Part shown: piece by piece, positions 10,701 to 22,807 of the stretch
How the letters are laid out: every line of letters begins with the position of its first letter
Position numbering within the stretch: position 1 is the first letter of the stretch
NCBI RefSeq assembly: GCF_012489685.1
Contig: NC_080044.1
Location: 18,146,369 to 18,210,368, forward strand
DNA length: 64,000 nucleotides
Source: Lotus japonicus
Taxonomy: Eukaryota > Streptophyta > Magnoliopsida > Fabales > Fabaceae
Direction: 5' to 3'
Program-made: the position numbers and the translations under genes
The notes under the pieces: model-generated
What the model saw: only the letters and a program-made list of their open reading frames with translations
Database searches by the model: none
Told to the model about the DNA's origin: nothing

Positions 10701-12896
10701 AGCTCATATGTTTGTGTACAAATTTGCTCCAAGTAATAACATATATCAAACCACCAAGATTGTGTGTTATGCCCTAATCTCACTAAATAGACGTTGTTTG
10801 AACCATCTGAAAGTTGAAATTGTTTTAATTAAAATAAGAGAAAATCGTAAAGAAAATAACGAAAGAAGTTTCACGAAGGCATACAAAAAAAAATGTATTT
10901 AGAAAATGAGTTCACTCTTATAAGGTGGAATAAACATTTAAGATGCCGATAAGAGCTATTACTTCCTAAAGTCTTAGTCAAGAAATCTACTCATTGAAAT
11001 CTTAGCCCTAATGTCTTAAGTTTTAGTGATCGCAAAAATAGCATTAAAGAGCAAACCTACAAACCTACTAAATGTGACATTCCCAAGCTATATTCCTAAC
11101 CCTAGAAGTTCATCTCTAGTGGATAAAATCTCTGACTATCACTCAAGAAATCCTAATACTTCCTACCTAGATAATCTTATCCTAGTGGTTAGTATCTCGA
11201 CTAGTCACTCAATTAAAACCTTCTTTCCTACTCAAGATATTCATACCTAAGGGTGAGATTCTCATATTCTCACTTAGAAAACCTCAACCTAGCCGAAGAC
11301 AATCGTTTCTTAAGATGATTGATGCAAGGATGGTTTTTCTCATAAACTAGAGTTACACCAACTTCTCAATTGTCATGCAAATCCTAAGAATCATCATATA
11401 GCCAATAGATACATGATCGCGCAAAGAGAATCAATAACCTAAGACATATATGTATTTTCCCTTATCTATGAACTAAGCATACATCAATCAAAATCAATTT
11501 ATGAGTCTATCTATGAATTAATAAAACCCTTAAATCACCAATCGACCAAACATAGAGAGAAACACCAAATAATGAAGATCCACTGATTATAATTGCATAA
11601 AGATGTATTGAACAAGAAGTAGAGTCAAATTAAATCATCTCAAATATCAAAATAGAGTCAAAACACAAAAAGGGGGACAAAGGAGAAAGTGGAGCCTAAG
11701 ATACAATGGAACTGTGGCCGTCCAAAGAAACTATCACCTTCCTCTATGTTGCCCTGACAAATGTGTTCAATAGGTTTAGAATGACAAAAGGTAACATAAA
11801 AATTGCAAAAATTGAGTTTATATATAAATCTGACATTTTTTTTACCTCTTTTTGTAAAATGATTGGTGCACTCTTGTTAACCGTTGGTTTATACTGAAAT
11901 TTTGATATATTGTTCACAACAAATTGATTTTCAATATGGCTGGTCGGATCCTCGAAAAAATTTCTAAAAAACCTCAACCCAGCCCACGCAAGTAGCAGCC
12001 ACGTTAGAAACATCTAACTAATCAATAAAAATAAAATTGCATGAAATAAGTCCTAATTGCATGAAAAATGACTAAAATACCTTAATTATTTAAACTAAAT
12101 GTAAAATAACTAGCAAAATATCCCTAAAACCCGGGTCAACAGTCACAAAGGAATAAACACCCTTGAACTTGTGGACTAGATAATCTTTTGAACAACATCA
12201 ATCCTTTGACGCTTGATATAAGTCCTTTATATCTGATTCTCATACTTTTCTAATGGACGTCGTAGCTTGTATTTTCATTGCTTTTGATCTTTTGTATCTA
12301 ATACTAATTGATACTTTGATGCCGCAGAGCCACCATCAAGCCTGGATCCAAGCCTCCAGTCTATGCGCCTCTAGACACAACCACGTCAATGTATCTCATC
12401 TTCAATTTCTATCTCCTTTAATTAGGATTTAGGGCTAGTGGTGGTGTTTTATTTTTGGGTTTAGGAGGGAGTCATTGTTAGGGTCAGAGGGAAAAAGGAA
12501 AGGAAAAACGTGAAAGAGGGAAGGGAAGAAGGGGTACCCATTGTAAAGTTAGTGAGAAAGAAGAAAGAAAAATAAATGTGAAAGAGGAAAGGGAAAGATC
12601 ATATGCAGATTAGGAAAAATTAGGGTTTTTAATTAATTACTAATTTTTTTCTAGAATTAGTAAGTTTTTTTTTTGGTTTTTTGAAGGTTAAGAGTTGAAG
12701 AATGAAGAAGGATGATGAAAGGTGAAGATTCTTGTATCATGAAAAATTAATATATTTTGCCTCTCTTATATTCCACATGTGCATTTAAAAAATATAAAAA
12801 AATTCACATTAGATGAAACCTACACGTCAAGTGATAAAAATCACACACGCCAATAAATTAAAGGACGATAAACTAAAAAAATTAGTATATGAATAG
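10701..12896. other. Degenerate intergenic sequence, no gene recognised
   Basis: No supported gene. Frames such as 11026-11250 and 11744-12013 are short and have no recognisable motif. The style of 11280-11600 recalls decayed retrotransposon internal sequence, but I cannot name a family. Confidence 0.4.
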
Positions 12897-14717
12897 AAAC
12901 CAAATTTGGTAGGAAGAAACTCAGGTTGGAAGGAAACAACTCTCTCCCGGGCGAGTAGAGAGGTCCTCATTAAAGAGGTTGCTCAAGCAATTCCTGCTTA
13001 TATTATGTCATGTTTTCTCTAACCAGATGGTTTATGTGCAGATATTGAGCGCATGATCAGCAAGTTCTATTGGAGTGGTGATGCCTCCCATCGGGGGATT
13101 CATTGGCTAAAATGGGACTCGTTGCGTCGATCAAAATTTGATGGTGGCGTGGGCTTTAGAAATTTCAAAGCGTTCAATATGGCTCTTGTTGCAAAAATAT
13201 GGTGGCGTATTCATAAGCAACCCGAGTCCCTATTGGGCAGTGTATTACCCCCATTTTCCTCTAGGTGATGCGAAGAAACATGCACGTCCTAGCTATGTTT
13301 GGACAAGTATCTTTCGCACATCTTGGGTGTTTGAGGATGGTGCTCGTTGGAGAGTTGGTGATGGTACAAAGATTGATTCTTGGAAGGATAGATGGCTTCC
13401 AAGTGGATATCCTTTGATATACCGGGAAGATATTGCACAACTTGCTAATTTAAATTTTGTGTCAAGTTTAATGGTTGCTAATTTGCAGGTATGGAATAAA
13501 GATTTGATAGCGCTAGTCTTCTGTCCTCCCACAGCTAAGGAGATCTTATCCATCCCTCTACCCTTGAGTCCATCACCGGATGTTCTCTTTTGGCCCTTGA
13601 CAACTGATGGTACTTATACCACAAAAACTGGCTATGACTTTGTGAGGCAATATCGATCCCAGAATGCGGCTTCTCCATCCTCTAGCTCTGGTGCAAGGGG
13701 GCGTGGCCACCATAAAAGCTTCTGGAGATCCCTTTGGCAAGCCCATATTCTATCGCGTGTGAAAGATTTGGGTTGGCGGGCAACGCTAGGCATCTTACCC
13801 GTGAGGCAAGCCTTGAGGAAGCGTGGCATGGAGGTCAACGAGAGCTGTCCTTTTTGCATGGTTTCCGACGAGACAACAACCCACGTGTTGTTCCAATGTC
13901 CAATTGTGCTTAGATGGTGGTTTGTAACTCCCTTGAGCTTGAGATTCCGGGATGGTGATGAACCAACAAGCTACTTACAGCAGCTATTCAACACCAAGGA
14001 ACTTAAGGTAATTAGTTATGGGCTGACTCTATTATATGCAATATGGGAGCAGAGAAATAATCTAATTTACAATGGAGTCTAGGCCAGTTTTGAGGTGTTG
14101 CTGCACCGGGTTCAGGCGCTGATGTGCGCGGACGGTAACGGTCTTGAGGCAACAGCTCCAGCTCGCGAGGAGGACCATAAGATAGCTTGGCGAAGACCGG
14201 TTGGTAACACAATTAAGCTCAATTTCGACGCCTCTTGGACATCTGCAAGTGGAGCAGGATTTGGTATGATCGCTAGAAATAGCAATGGTGAGGTTATGGC
14301 AGCGGCTGCTCTTGGCTCAACAAGTGCATCTTCTGTATTAATGGCTGAAGCACTAGCGTTCCGATGGTGCGTATCTTTGGCTAAGGACCTTAGATTCTTC
14401 CGGGTGGTGTTAGAAACAGATTGTCTCCAATTATTTGAGGCTTGGAAGAAGAATAGGCCAGGGGTTTCTTATTTATTTTCTGTTTTGAAGGATTGTCGAG
14501 ACATGGCCTCTTTCTTTACTAGTTTTGATATGTCTTTTGTTCGTCGTTCCGGTAATAGTGTGGCTGATTTCTTGGCTAAGAACTCCTCAAATTTTTACAA
14601 CGTTATTTGGATTGAGGAGTTTCCCCCGAAATTGGACCTTTTGGTGACTTCGGATGTATTAGCCTTCATGGCGCTTTGATTCTAATATATTATCCATTTA
14701 AAAAAAAAACCAAATTT
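12897..14717 (+). mobile_element. 5'-truncated LINE (L1-type, RNase H-bearing) with 11-bp target duplication
   Basis: The direct repeat AAACCAAATTT occurs at 12897-12907 and again at 14707-14717, right after an A-rich tail (14699-14706). The DNA between is the 3' third of a plant L1-type LINE, so truncation during target-primed insertion is the simple reading. Confidence 0.85.
12908..14679 (+). pseudogene. LINE ORF2 remnant: end of RT, zf-RVT and RNase H
   Basis: Coding similarity begins in the segment after the RT palm (SRASREVLIKEVAQAIPAYIMSCF). It passes through FYWSGDASHRGIHWLKWD and a zinc-binding zf-RVT region (W..HILSRVKDLGWRATLGILPVRQALRKRGMEVNESCPFC...ETTTHVLFQCP, about 13738-13905). 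It ends in an RNase H domain (INLNFDASW equivalent at 14212-14240, MAEALAFRW, ETDCLQLFEAW, then SVADFLAK). A frame change near 13138-13268 and a stop at 14080 break it. The endonuclease and RT catalytic centres are absent, so it cannot mobilise itself. Confidence 0.88.
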
Positions 14718-15040
14718 AGTGCAATGAGCAAAAACTTATTCAACTTTTATTTTTATTGAGGGTAAGTAAGGAGATTGAGAAACGGGCACATTGATTTGTT
14801 TATTTGATTTTGGGAGGGAGGGTAAAAGAAAAAGGAACCGGCACATTTTATGAATAAGCCAAGGACGCTAACTTTCATCCCTCATTCAATGCTTTACCAA
14901 ACTCACCATCCTCTTCTCTTTCAATTTCATCCTTTCACTTCTTCCACACCCTCTCCTCACCTTTCAACTTCATCCTCATCATCTTCTCCACCTTCACTTC
15001 CTCTATCTCCCTCCCCTCTCTCTCTCTCTCTCTCTCTCAG

Positions 15041-15181
15041 GTAACAGTCACAACCCACTCTGCATGTAAACTCTATTCTAAAACCATAAACTCAAACAAA
15101 AATTGAAAACAAATTCAGTTCTTCTTCTTCTTCTTAAAAGAAAAAGCAATTAATTGGTATTGTTTGTTTGTTCCATTTTAG
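15041..15181 (+). promoter_or_regulatory. Putative 5' UTR intron of the GATA gene
   Basis: A CT-rich leader (about 14940-15040) ends CTCTCAG|GTAACAG. A pyrimidine-rich stretch then ends TTCCATTTTAG|GCTGAAACAGAA, twelve bases before the start codon at 15194. Donor and acceptor both fit plant consensus. A leader intron is common in plant regulatory genes and often raises expression. Inferred from sequence only. Confidence 0.55.
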
Positions 15182-15193
15182 GCTGAAACAGAA

Positions 15194-16296
15194 ATGGAGT
15201 GTGTGGAAGCAGCGTTGAAGAGCAGTTTTAGGAAAGACACAGCCCTGAAACTCAGCTCCCAAACGTTCCTAGAAGAGTTGTCGGCGTTCAATGTTCAGAA
15301 TGTCGTCACCTCTTGTGACGACTTCGTTGTTGATGACCTCCTTGATTTTTCGCACGAAGAAGAGCTTTTTGAAGAAGAACCAGAACAACACCACCATGGC
15401 TCTGTTTCCGAGAAACAGAACGAAACCCAAGAAATTTGCAACCCTTCTTCGTTCAACGACCAGTTTCCCTCTTTACCCACCAGCGAACTCAGTGTTCCGG
15501 TAATCTCTTCTTCTTCTTCTTCTCTGCTTCTCTTTCATTTGAACTCAAAAGAAACAAGAAAAAACGGTTTTTAATGGTTGTGGAGTGTTGATTTTTAACG
15601 AAAGTTGCAATTTTACAGGATGATGATGCTGCGAACTTGGAATGGTTGTCTCATTTTGTTGAGGAATCCTTCTCGGAACACACTGTTTCCTTGCCCACCG
15701 GAGTTTCAACGGAGAGCGGCGGAGAGAAAGAGGCTGAACCGGGAAGCCAGGTTCGACCCTGTTTCAGAACCCCGGTTCCGGCGAAGGCGAGAAGCAAGCG
15801 AACCAGGACCGGTGTACGGGTCTGGCCGGTCGTGTCGCCTTCTTTCCCGGAGTTATCTTCTTCAACCTCGAGCTCCACCACCACCACCACCACCGCAACA
15901 CCATGTTCTCCGTCGCTCTCCTCACCCTCAAGCCCGGTGTTTGTTTGCCCTGCTGTGAGTTTTGAAAGAGGTTGGTTGCCGCCAGAGAAGAAGGCGAAGG
16001 TGAGGCCGGCCACGGAGGCGCTGCCGCCGCGGAGGTGCAGCCATTGCGGGGTTCAGAAGACCCCTCAGTGGCGAACCGGACCGCTCGGGGCAAAGACACT
16101 CTGCAACGCTTGTGGTGTCCGGTTCAAGTCGGGCCGGTTATTGCCCGAGTACAGACCGGCTTGCAGCCCTACTTTCTCGAGCCAATTGCACTCGAACCAC
16201 CACCGAAAGGTGCTTGAGATGCGGCGGAAGAAGGAGGAGGTCATGGGTGAACCGGTGACCGGTTCAGGACTTCCTCCGGTTGACCCCGGTTTTTGA
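15194..16296 (+). CDS. GATA5: GATA-type zinc-finger transcription factor, subfamily I (GATA5/6/7-like)
   Basis: Two coding exons, 15194-15499 and 15619-16296, joined across a 119-base GT...AG intron (CCG|GTAATC, TTTTACAG|GAT), give 327 residues. The start [19 protein letters not shown] and the acidic [12 protein letters not shown] and [14 protein letters not shown] segments are typical of the GATA5/6/7 group. The DNA-binding type-IV finger C-x2-C-x18-C-x2-C lies at about residues 242-267 ([28 protein letters not shown]). It is followed by the basic [21 protein letters not shown] tail and MRRKKE. A Ser/Thr-rich linker and a basic [16 protein letters not shown] stretch precede it. It should bind GATA motifs in nuclear DNA. 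Assignment to GATA5 rather than 6 or 7 is tentative. The upstream LINE ends about 0.5 kb before the start. Confidence 0.93.
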
Positions 16297-17575
16297 TTTG
16301 ATTACTGTTTAATTTCCCTTTTTTCTTTGTCAGTTAGGAAAAAAAGAGAGGCTAGTTTGAGAAAATTAAAGAATTAGACCCGGTTCAATGGGGCCCCAAG
16401 TCAGTGTACATATTCTCTTTTTCACCTTTGTTGGGTGAGGTAGGTGTTATTGTTAGAAGACTGTGATCATGTAACGGATTACTTGATTTGGAGGCTTTGA
16501 TATTGAAATCCTTTTTATTTAAATTTCAAAAATTGTTTCTTTTTATGTGTTTTGGCGTTTTGCCTTTTGTTACAAACTATGTGCATGTGATTAACCACGA
16601 GGTGTGGTGGATTTATTAGCTTATTTCATTTCTTAACAATGAGGTTAGAGATTTAATCTTTATTCATGAGTTAAACACTGCTCAGTGTGAGTACCTGCAG
16701 CTTGAGAATTTATCATAGTTCTATAGGTGGTGGACACCGCATGTGATTTGATGAGATGAAAATTGTATGGGTAGGTTGGTGTGTGAGTGAGGGTGAACCT
16801 GGGCATGGGTTTTGGTGTGGGCGTTGGAAAGCATGTACTTGATGAAGTAAAATACAGAGAACTAGTTAAGCACTTTGTTGTGGCGTAAATTGGACGTTTA
16901 CTTTACATTGGAAACCGAAGCATATAATGGAGGTTGCACTTGCAAACAGCACATGATGAAGTGAACCTTTCTCCATCATCACTCCCAACACACAAGAAAT
17001 GTGTTTGGTGCTAGCTAGGAAAATTTGAAACTATTGATTTGGACTTTTATGCTGAGGTAGATTTTGGAGCTTCCTAATCGACGCAGCACAACAACCATTG
17101 ATCAGTGAAAGGAGATTTTGAATTTTGAATTTTTTATTGTTCTTGTCCTTGTGATAGAGATAACCTTTCAATATATCCAAAAGATGCTCTGTTTACCATT
17201 ATTTTACTTTGTGTTGGGGCCTGAGTTGAAAAAAGTTAGTGGCCAAACACAAGGTGTTTGAATTTGTAAGTTTCCATTGGCATGTTTGGTGGCTTAAAAA
17301 CAAAGGAGAAGAGTGGGAAAATTAGAATCTTTGTAATTCTTGGTGAAAGAATGGCTAGTAAAATCTTAGGCTTATTCACGGTATCGTTTAGCCATATTGT
17401 AATATTAATTATTATGGTTAAGAATAGGAAAACTACTGCATATAAAAAACATGTAAATATGGTCCCCCACATAGCAATTTCATCTTGTGGTAAGCCTAGC
17501 AAAGCAAGGAAATCATCAAATGAACTTTTTCATTTCAAAAATTGTCACAAAAAGTTACATTTTTCTTTTTTGCTA
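16297..17575. other. 3' flank of the GATA gene and intergenic DNA
   Basis: AT-rich, with the presumed GATA 3' UTR at its start. No other gene, repeat or clear element was recognised up to the Mutator-like element. Confidence 0.5.
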
Positions 17576-18623
17576 ACTAATTCTGGTGCCCACTAGGGTG
17601 GACTATTTTTAAATTGGTCCACCGGTGCACCCATGGTTATATTAGTAATTTACAAAAGCTAAAAAAAAAATTAAACCAGAAACTCTCAGTCACGCTCAAG
17701 CATCTCTCTCAATTTCTTCTTCTTCTGGCAGCAGCCCCCACCACCATGGCCTTCCTTCTTCATCTGAGAAGTTTCTCTCCGACCGCACCACCGCCACCAC
17801 CGTCGATGAACTCTTCGCCGACGGCGTCCTTCTTCCCCTCCACAACTAAACCCGACCCGACACCCAAGCCTGACCCGGAAACTCCCACCCCAACGCCTGA
17901 CCCAGAACCCTCCCCTGCAATCACCGACTCTGTAACCACCACCCTGTTCCCCTTTCCATAATGTTTGACGCGACCTGGATTTGCGATCTGCATTCGAATC
18001 AAACTCAGATCTGGGTTTGCGATTTGAGACCTAGGTCTCGATTTGGGTTTGAATCAATCGATCTCTGAGCTCATATAGAAGGGCTTTTCACCACAGATGA
18101 AGGATGAAAATGTGGGTTTTGGGTTAAGGTTCTCCTCCACTCTATCCCGATATGGGTTCTAGGGTTTGAAATTGGTGGTTTGGAGTTTATGTTTCTTATT
18201 CTTCCCTTTTCCCTGTTGTTGATATGGATTATGGTATGGATGATTGAGGTTTTTGTCTTGGCGATTGATGGTGATTGTGATGTTGGGAAATTTTCTTCAC
18301 GTTTCCGCTATCTCCAGCCCCAAATCAGAGTTCAACCATGGAGAAATGGAGAGAACCACCGTTTAAAAGTGAAATCGTGGAGACTAGTGGAATTCTGGGC
18401 ATTTGCCCTGTACCGCGGGTTGGATGGAGAGTGAATTTTTGAGAGAGGAAAGTTGGAGAAGAAGAGAACGAGAGTTTTACGTTTTTATCATTTTTACATT
18501 AACTCAATCCTAATCACCCATTTTTAGAATATTCTAAGATTCCTTCATCCAACGGTTCTTAGGCCTTGGTCCACCGGTGGACCAATTTAAAAGTAGTCCA
18601 CCCTAGTGGGCACCACTAATTCC
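17576..18623. mobile_element. Mutator-like transposon (possible Pack-MULE), 1030 bp, with 9-bp target duplication
   Basis: Terminal inverted repeats of about 46 bp begin GGTGCCCACTAGGGTGGACT at 17585 and are mirrored at the right end, finishing AGTCCACCCTAGTGGGCACC at 18614, with roughly one mismatch. Flanking 9-base repeats ACTAATTCT (17576-17584) and ACTAATTCC (18615-18623) match the Mutator target-duplication length. No transposase is present. The interior is GC-rich and codon-like at 17745-17960, unlike the AT-rich surroundings, which raises gene-fragment capture. Confidence 0.85.
17745..17961 (+). pseudogene. Possible captured host-gene fragment inside the Mutator-like element
   Basis: One frame from ATG 17745 gives MAFLLHLRSFSPTAPPPPP and then a Pro/Asp/Thr-rich tail. 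A second frame in the same stretch reads SSEKFLSDRTT, ATTVDELFADGVLLPLHN, which looks more like real plant protein sequence. Base composition is clearly richer in G+C than the flanks. The parent gene is not identified. It could also be a short element-specific ORF. Confidence 0.35.
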
Positions 18624-18912
18624 AAGCACCACAAAACAGTATGGTCCATTACTTTATAGATGATAGTATTCCTAAAACTGGAAATTTGGGTTGAGGGTGT
18701 GTATACTATGATTGGGCGGAGAAGAATATCTAGTGCACTATGAGTCTATGACTATGATATATGTATATCGTTAAACTGACCCCTTTATAATTTTTCCTAT
18801 GATCTTTCATAAATGAAGTCAACTGAGAGAAATGATTTTTTGAGTCAGAAGATTATGGTAATTTTAAAACAAACTAAGGCTTTATGAGAATTAAAATAGA
18901 TAATGCTTCATA

Positions 18913-20587
18913 GGGTTAAATATACTTGGGGTCTCTGAGATTATAGATGGAATCAAATTGAGTCATTGGAAAAAAATTCTTTAAAATGTAATCCTTGAAA
19001 TATTTTTTTATTAAATTAAGTCGTTTTGCTCAATTTTTATCAGTCAACGGTCCAATGACAAGCCTAGTCAGCTGAGGATGGCCACGTGGACTTTCTCACA
19101 TCAACTTTAGTCCTTGAAATTTTTTTAACATTATATTTCAATCTCTCTTCTTTCACCACTATCTTCTTCCTCTTCCACCGCCATCTTCTTCCTCTTTCAC
19201 TTTCATCTTTATTCTTCATGATGAAATTTTTGTTCCTTAAAACTTCTCCTCTAGGTACCTCTTCTTCTCCTCATTTCCTCTTTTTTTTCTCATTTTTTCG
19301 ACAGTGTCATAGATTTGAATTTTCTCGGTAGCCAGCCAAATGAGTTCATCAATTTTTTTTGTTTCTCTAACATTATTGTTTGGATTGTTATGTGAAGATG
19401 AAGGGGAGAAGATTGTGGATGATATATTTGATGCACCTAAACTGAAAATGTTGAAGCAAAAAATAGATCTACTTTGCATCAAAAATTGGACAATATTTGT
19501 TTGTATGCGCTCTACCATAACCTGTGTTGTCCAAAGTTTCATATTTTTCTTCTCCTTTATGAAACTGTATTCCAGTTTCTGCACCTATGAATTTGGCTTT
19601 CAAGTGGGTTTCTTAATGTTGTTCGTTTTTTATTTCGTAGTGCAAAGGTGGTGTTCAAAATTCAAATGAGAGTAGTTTGTCTTTTCACATTATCTCAAAT
19701 GGGTAAGAATCTTCTATTTAGTTTGAGGGTGTGGTTTTATTTTGTAAGGCCAATTAATTATATTGAAAAAATGGCGTTTGAGGGTGTGGTGATAATTGTA
19801 TGTGTACTGGATTGGAGTTATGTGTTATGGTAAATGGTTTTTATAGTAAGAAGTGGTACCTTGAGGCAGAGGCGTATCTAGGTAGGCGTCACTGCCCCCA
19901 AGAGTTTTGAAATTTTCACCGACTCTAGGTATTTTTATATGGATCTTTTTGTAGTTAGAGTTGCGCCCTCTAAAATATTGTTGCTGTTGTAAAATTTTGG
20001 TCGAATCCCTCAATTATCACAAAACTCTATTATTAGTTGAAGCAATGAAAGTTGTTACGATTTTTTTTTGCAATGAAAGTTGTTAAGACTAGGTTTCGCA
20101 ACAAAATTCAAGATGATCTTTTCAAAAATTTAATAGTTGTATATATCGAGAGAGAAATTGCTGAAAATATATATGTTGATAAAATAATAGCTAAATTATT
20201 TAATGAAGATTTTCTTAGTCTTATATCTCTCCCCCCACCCCCAACAAGAAAATTCTGGATACGCCCCTGCCTGGAGGGGAAGCTTAAATGAACAAGAATT
20301 TTTATCATGAATAAGAAAGAAGATGAAGGTGGAAGAGGAAGAAGATGGTGGTGGAAGAAGAGGGACTGAAAATATAATTTTAAAAAATTTTCAGGAACTG
20401 AAATTGATGTGAAAAAGTTCACATGACTATTCTCAGCTGATTAGACTTGCCACTGGACCGTTAACCAGTCAAAATTAAGTAAAAGGATTTAATTTGATTA
20501 AAAAAATATTTCAAAAATTACATTTAAAAAAAAATTCAATAACTCAATTTGATTCTCTTTACAAACTAAAAAAACATATTTAAGCCT
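18913..20587. mobile_element. Long-terminal-inverted-repeat DNA transposon, non-autonomous
   Basis: The left end (GGTTAAATATACTTGGG, then ATCAAATTGAGTCATTG) and the reverse complement of the right end (GGCTTAAATATG, then ATCAAATTGAGTTATTG) run parallel for about 320 bp, through GGTCCAATG/GGTCCAGTG, CAGCTGAGGAT/CAGCTGAGAAT and a TCTTCTTCCTC block. No transposase is seen and no clean target duplication was found. It contains a younger hAT remnant at 19867-20269. Confidence 0.7.
19859..20277. mobile_element. hAT-type element, internally deleted, nested in the long-TIR element
   Basis: Ends CAGAGGCGTATCTAG (19867) and CTGGATACGCCCCTG (to 20269) form an imperfect terminal inverted repeat of the hAT pattern. 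The 8-base flanks CCTTGAGG (19859-19866) and CCTGGAGG (20270-20277) differ at one position. The interior keeps the C-terminus of a zf-TTF/MYM-type hAT transposase on the plus strand (about 20088-20215): RFRNKIQDDLFKNLIV, VYIEREIAENIYVDKI. Confidence 0.8.
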
Positions 20588-20599
20588 TGATAAAAGTTG

Positions 20600-21058
20600 A
20601 GTAGTTGATGAGGTAAGAATGGAGTCTTTGTCTCTAAAAGTAAGCTGAAAACATCATAGAAGGGTGGAGGGCTGCACATTATTTTCGAACCTAGTCAAGA
20701 TTTCTGCATTGGGTTTAACAGTTGGGAGAGGGTTGGTTTAGATAAGCATATGTATTTGGTAGGATTTTCCTAGTAGTAGGTGATATTTTAAATTTGAAAT
20801 TCAATGCAATTAAAAGCTCGGTTATATATATGGTGAATATAGTTCACACAACACATATTGGTAATGCTACTGCTACTACTGCGACAACGGTGTTGATCTG
20901 GTCTCCCTAACTTTTAAATGTCACAAGTATTCACTGCCCACAAAAGTGAAATCATACTTGAACAAAGCATTATTTCATATCAAATTATGAAACATATGGT
21001 CTCTCATTTCTACGAAAATCAAACTAACAAAATATAAAAATTGTTTCGTGGCAATCTC
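20600..21058. other. Intergenic DNA, nothing recognised
   Basis: AT-rich sequence between the long-TIR element and the full-length LINE. No supported feature. Confidence 0.5.
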
Positions 21059-21304
21059 ATGATGACAATCTCCCTCCAAAAAATACTGATCTAATAAAGA
21101 ATTTTTTTTCCTTGCGCCGTCTTCACACTCTCCTAGGGTTTCCTAGGTTTTCCTAGGATTTCTTAGGGTTCTAGGGTTGAAGACCTCGTATAGTGCTTTA
21201 TCATCCGTTCCATACGAGTCTTTATCCGATCTATCGTGGTCAAAGATCGCCATTGTGCTGTTTTTGGATACTGTTTTTGTTTTTCCTTTCTCGCGGGAAC
21301 TATT

Positions 21305-22807
21305 ATGGCATCTCGCGGATTGGAGGAGGAAGAAGAGATGGAGGGCGGTGGTCCGCCTATCATCCTCTTTGAGGATGATGACGTTGAGGAGGCGATGGCT
21401 GGCTTTGAGAATAGCCTGGTAGGTCGCTTCTTGACAGAAAAGCCTATCCATCGAAGCTCGCTGCAGAGTGCACTTAGCAACATATGGTGCAATCCCGCAG
21501 GCCTTCGAGTGGAGGAGGTGAGTGATAAAGTTTATGTTATCCGCTTGGATCTTGAGGATGATGCCAAAAGGATCCTTCAAGGTAGTCCCTGGGTTTTCAG
21601 AAACTCATGGCTCCTCCTTCAGCCATGGAATAGACATATTGAACCGGTGGACATGGTGTTTAAGCACACAAATATCTGGGTTCAACTATGGGGGTTACCC
21701 ATGCACTGTAAGACTTGTCGCATGGGAGCCAAGATCGGTGCAGTTATCGGGGAGGTCCTTGATGTTGATATTTTTAGCATGCCGGATCGAAAGACCATCG
21801 TGAAGGTACTAGTGGAACTGGGCGTCACAAAACCCTTATTACAAGGTGTCAACAGTGGTAGCCGTAAGGATGGTTTGTTTTGGGTTGACTTTAAATATGA
21901 AAAGTTACCCCAGTTTTGTTTTCATTGTGGAGAGATTGGACATGGGGATCAGTTCTGCAGGAAGATCCAGTTGCCTGAACGAGAACATGTTGGAATGGAA
22001 CGAAATTTTGGTCCTTCTCTTAGGGCTAATATTTCTGGCTGAAGAATTGGGAATATAAAGGAGCAGCCAAGAGGACAAAGTGGGGGCTCTCGTGATGGAG
22101 CTGTCAAGCGAGTTTTTGACCCTGATCTACTTAAGCAGTTTGAGAAGCTATCAATGAAGCATGGAGGAGGGACCTCGGTTCCAGAGAAGAAACAAAGTTT
22201 TAAGGATAATTTGCTGCAAGACAAGGGTGATAGTTCTAATAAGTTCACTGAAGCTGTGTGCTTCAAGACCGGTGAGCAGACCCAGCAGGGAGAGCTGCAG
22301 GTAGACCCAAATAATGAGGTGGAATCATCAGGCCTTATTACTTTTGGTCCACACATTGATGCACCCAAGGATGCCACGGTGCATCAGGTTGAAAGGGACA
22401 CTGAGCATACTTTAGCGCAAGACATTAACAAAGAATCTCAAGATATTGACCCTCAGCGTCTTTGGCCCATAGAGAATGACAGGAGTACAAAGTTGGATGG
22501 CAAGGAGTGTGGCAACTTTAGTGGGCATGGAGGCAGAAAGTGGGTTAGACAAGAGCGTACTCTGAAGGACCCGACGACTAAGACAGTGCAATTATGTAGT
22601 GGCAGTAAAAAGAGAACAACTGAGGACACTAGTGGGTTGGTTGCTGAATCCCATGGGAGCAAATCTCAGAAACTGAACATGCTTTTACCTTTGACATATC
22701 GGCGGTGCTGGCAAGGCAGCACTGCCGGGAGCAATGAAAATATTAAGTTGGAACTGCCGGGGACTGGGGAATCCCCAGGCAGTGCGAGCTATTGCCAAGC
22801 TCGTTGA
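21305..22807 (+). pseudogene. LINE ORF1 (nucleic-acid-binding gag-like protein) with one in-frame stop
   Basis: The likely start is ATG 21305 (MASRGLEEEEEMEGGG); an upstream in-frame ATG exists at 21236. Residues of about 30-190 are the DUF4283-type domain of plant LINE ORF1 (LVGRFLTEKPIHRSSLQSAL, WVFRNSWLLLQPWNRH). A zinc knuckle CFHCGEIGHGDQFC follows near residue 204. A TGA at 22040-22042 interrupts the frame, which then stays open in the same phase to 22805. That part is a hydrophilic tail with no recognised domain. ORF1 would coat element RNA. It overlaps the ORF2 start by 74 bases in a different frame. The single stop could be a mutation or a sequencing error. Confidence 0.88.

Noticed and set aside
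11744..12013. 89-residue hydrophobic minus-strand frame
   Set aside because: No homology pattern, no supporting context, AT-rich chance frame.
14850..15044. 64-residue Ser/Pro/Leu frame upstream of the GATA gene
   Set aside because: It is a translation of a CT-rich leader and ends at the putative 5' UTR splice donor; composition is explained by the pyrimidine repeat.
15651..16099. Minus-strand frames of 111-120 residues over GATA exon 2
   Set aside because: Shadows caused by GC-rich coding DNA; no domain.
19086..19331. Hydrophobic 81-residue frame in the long-TIR element
   Set aside because: Arises from TTC/CTT-rich terminal repeat; the mirrored end gives an equivalent artefact.
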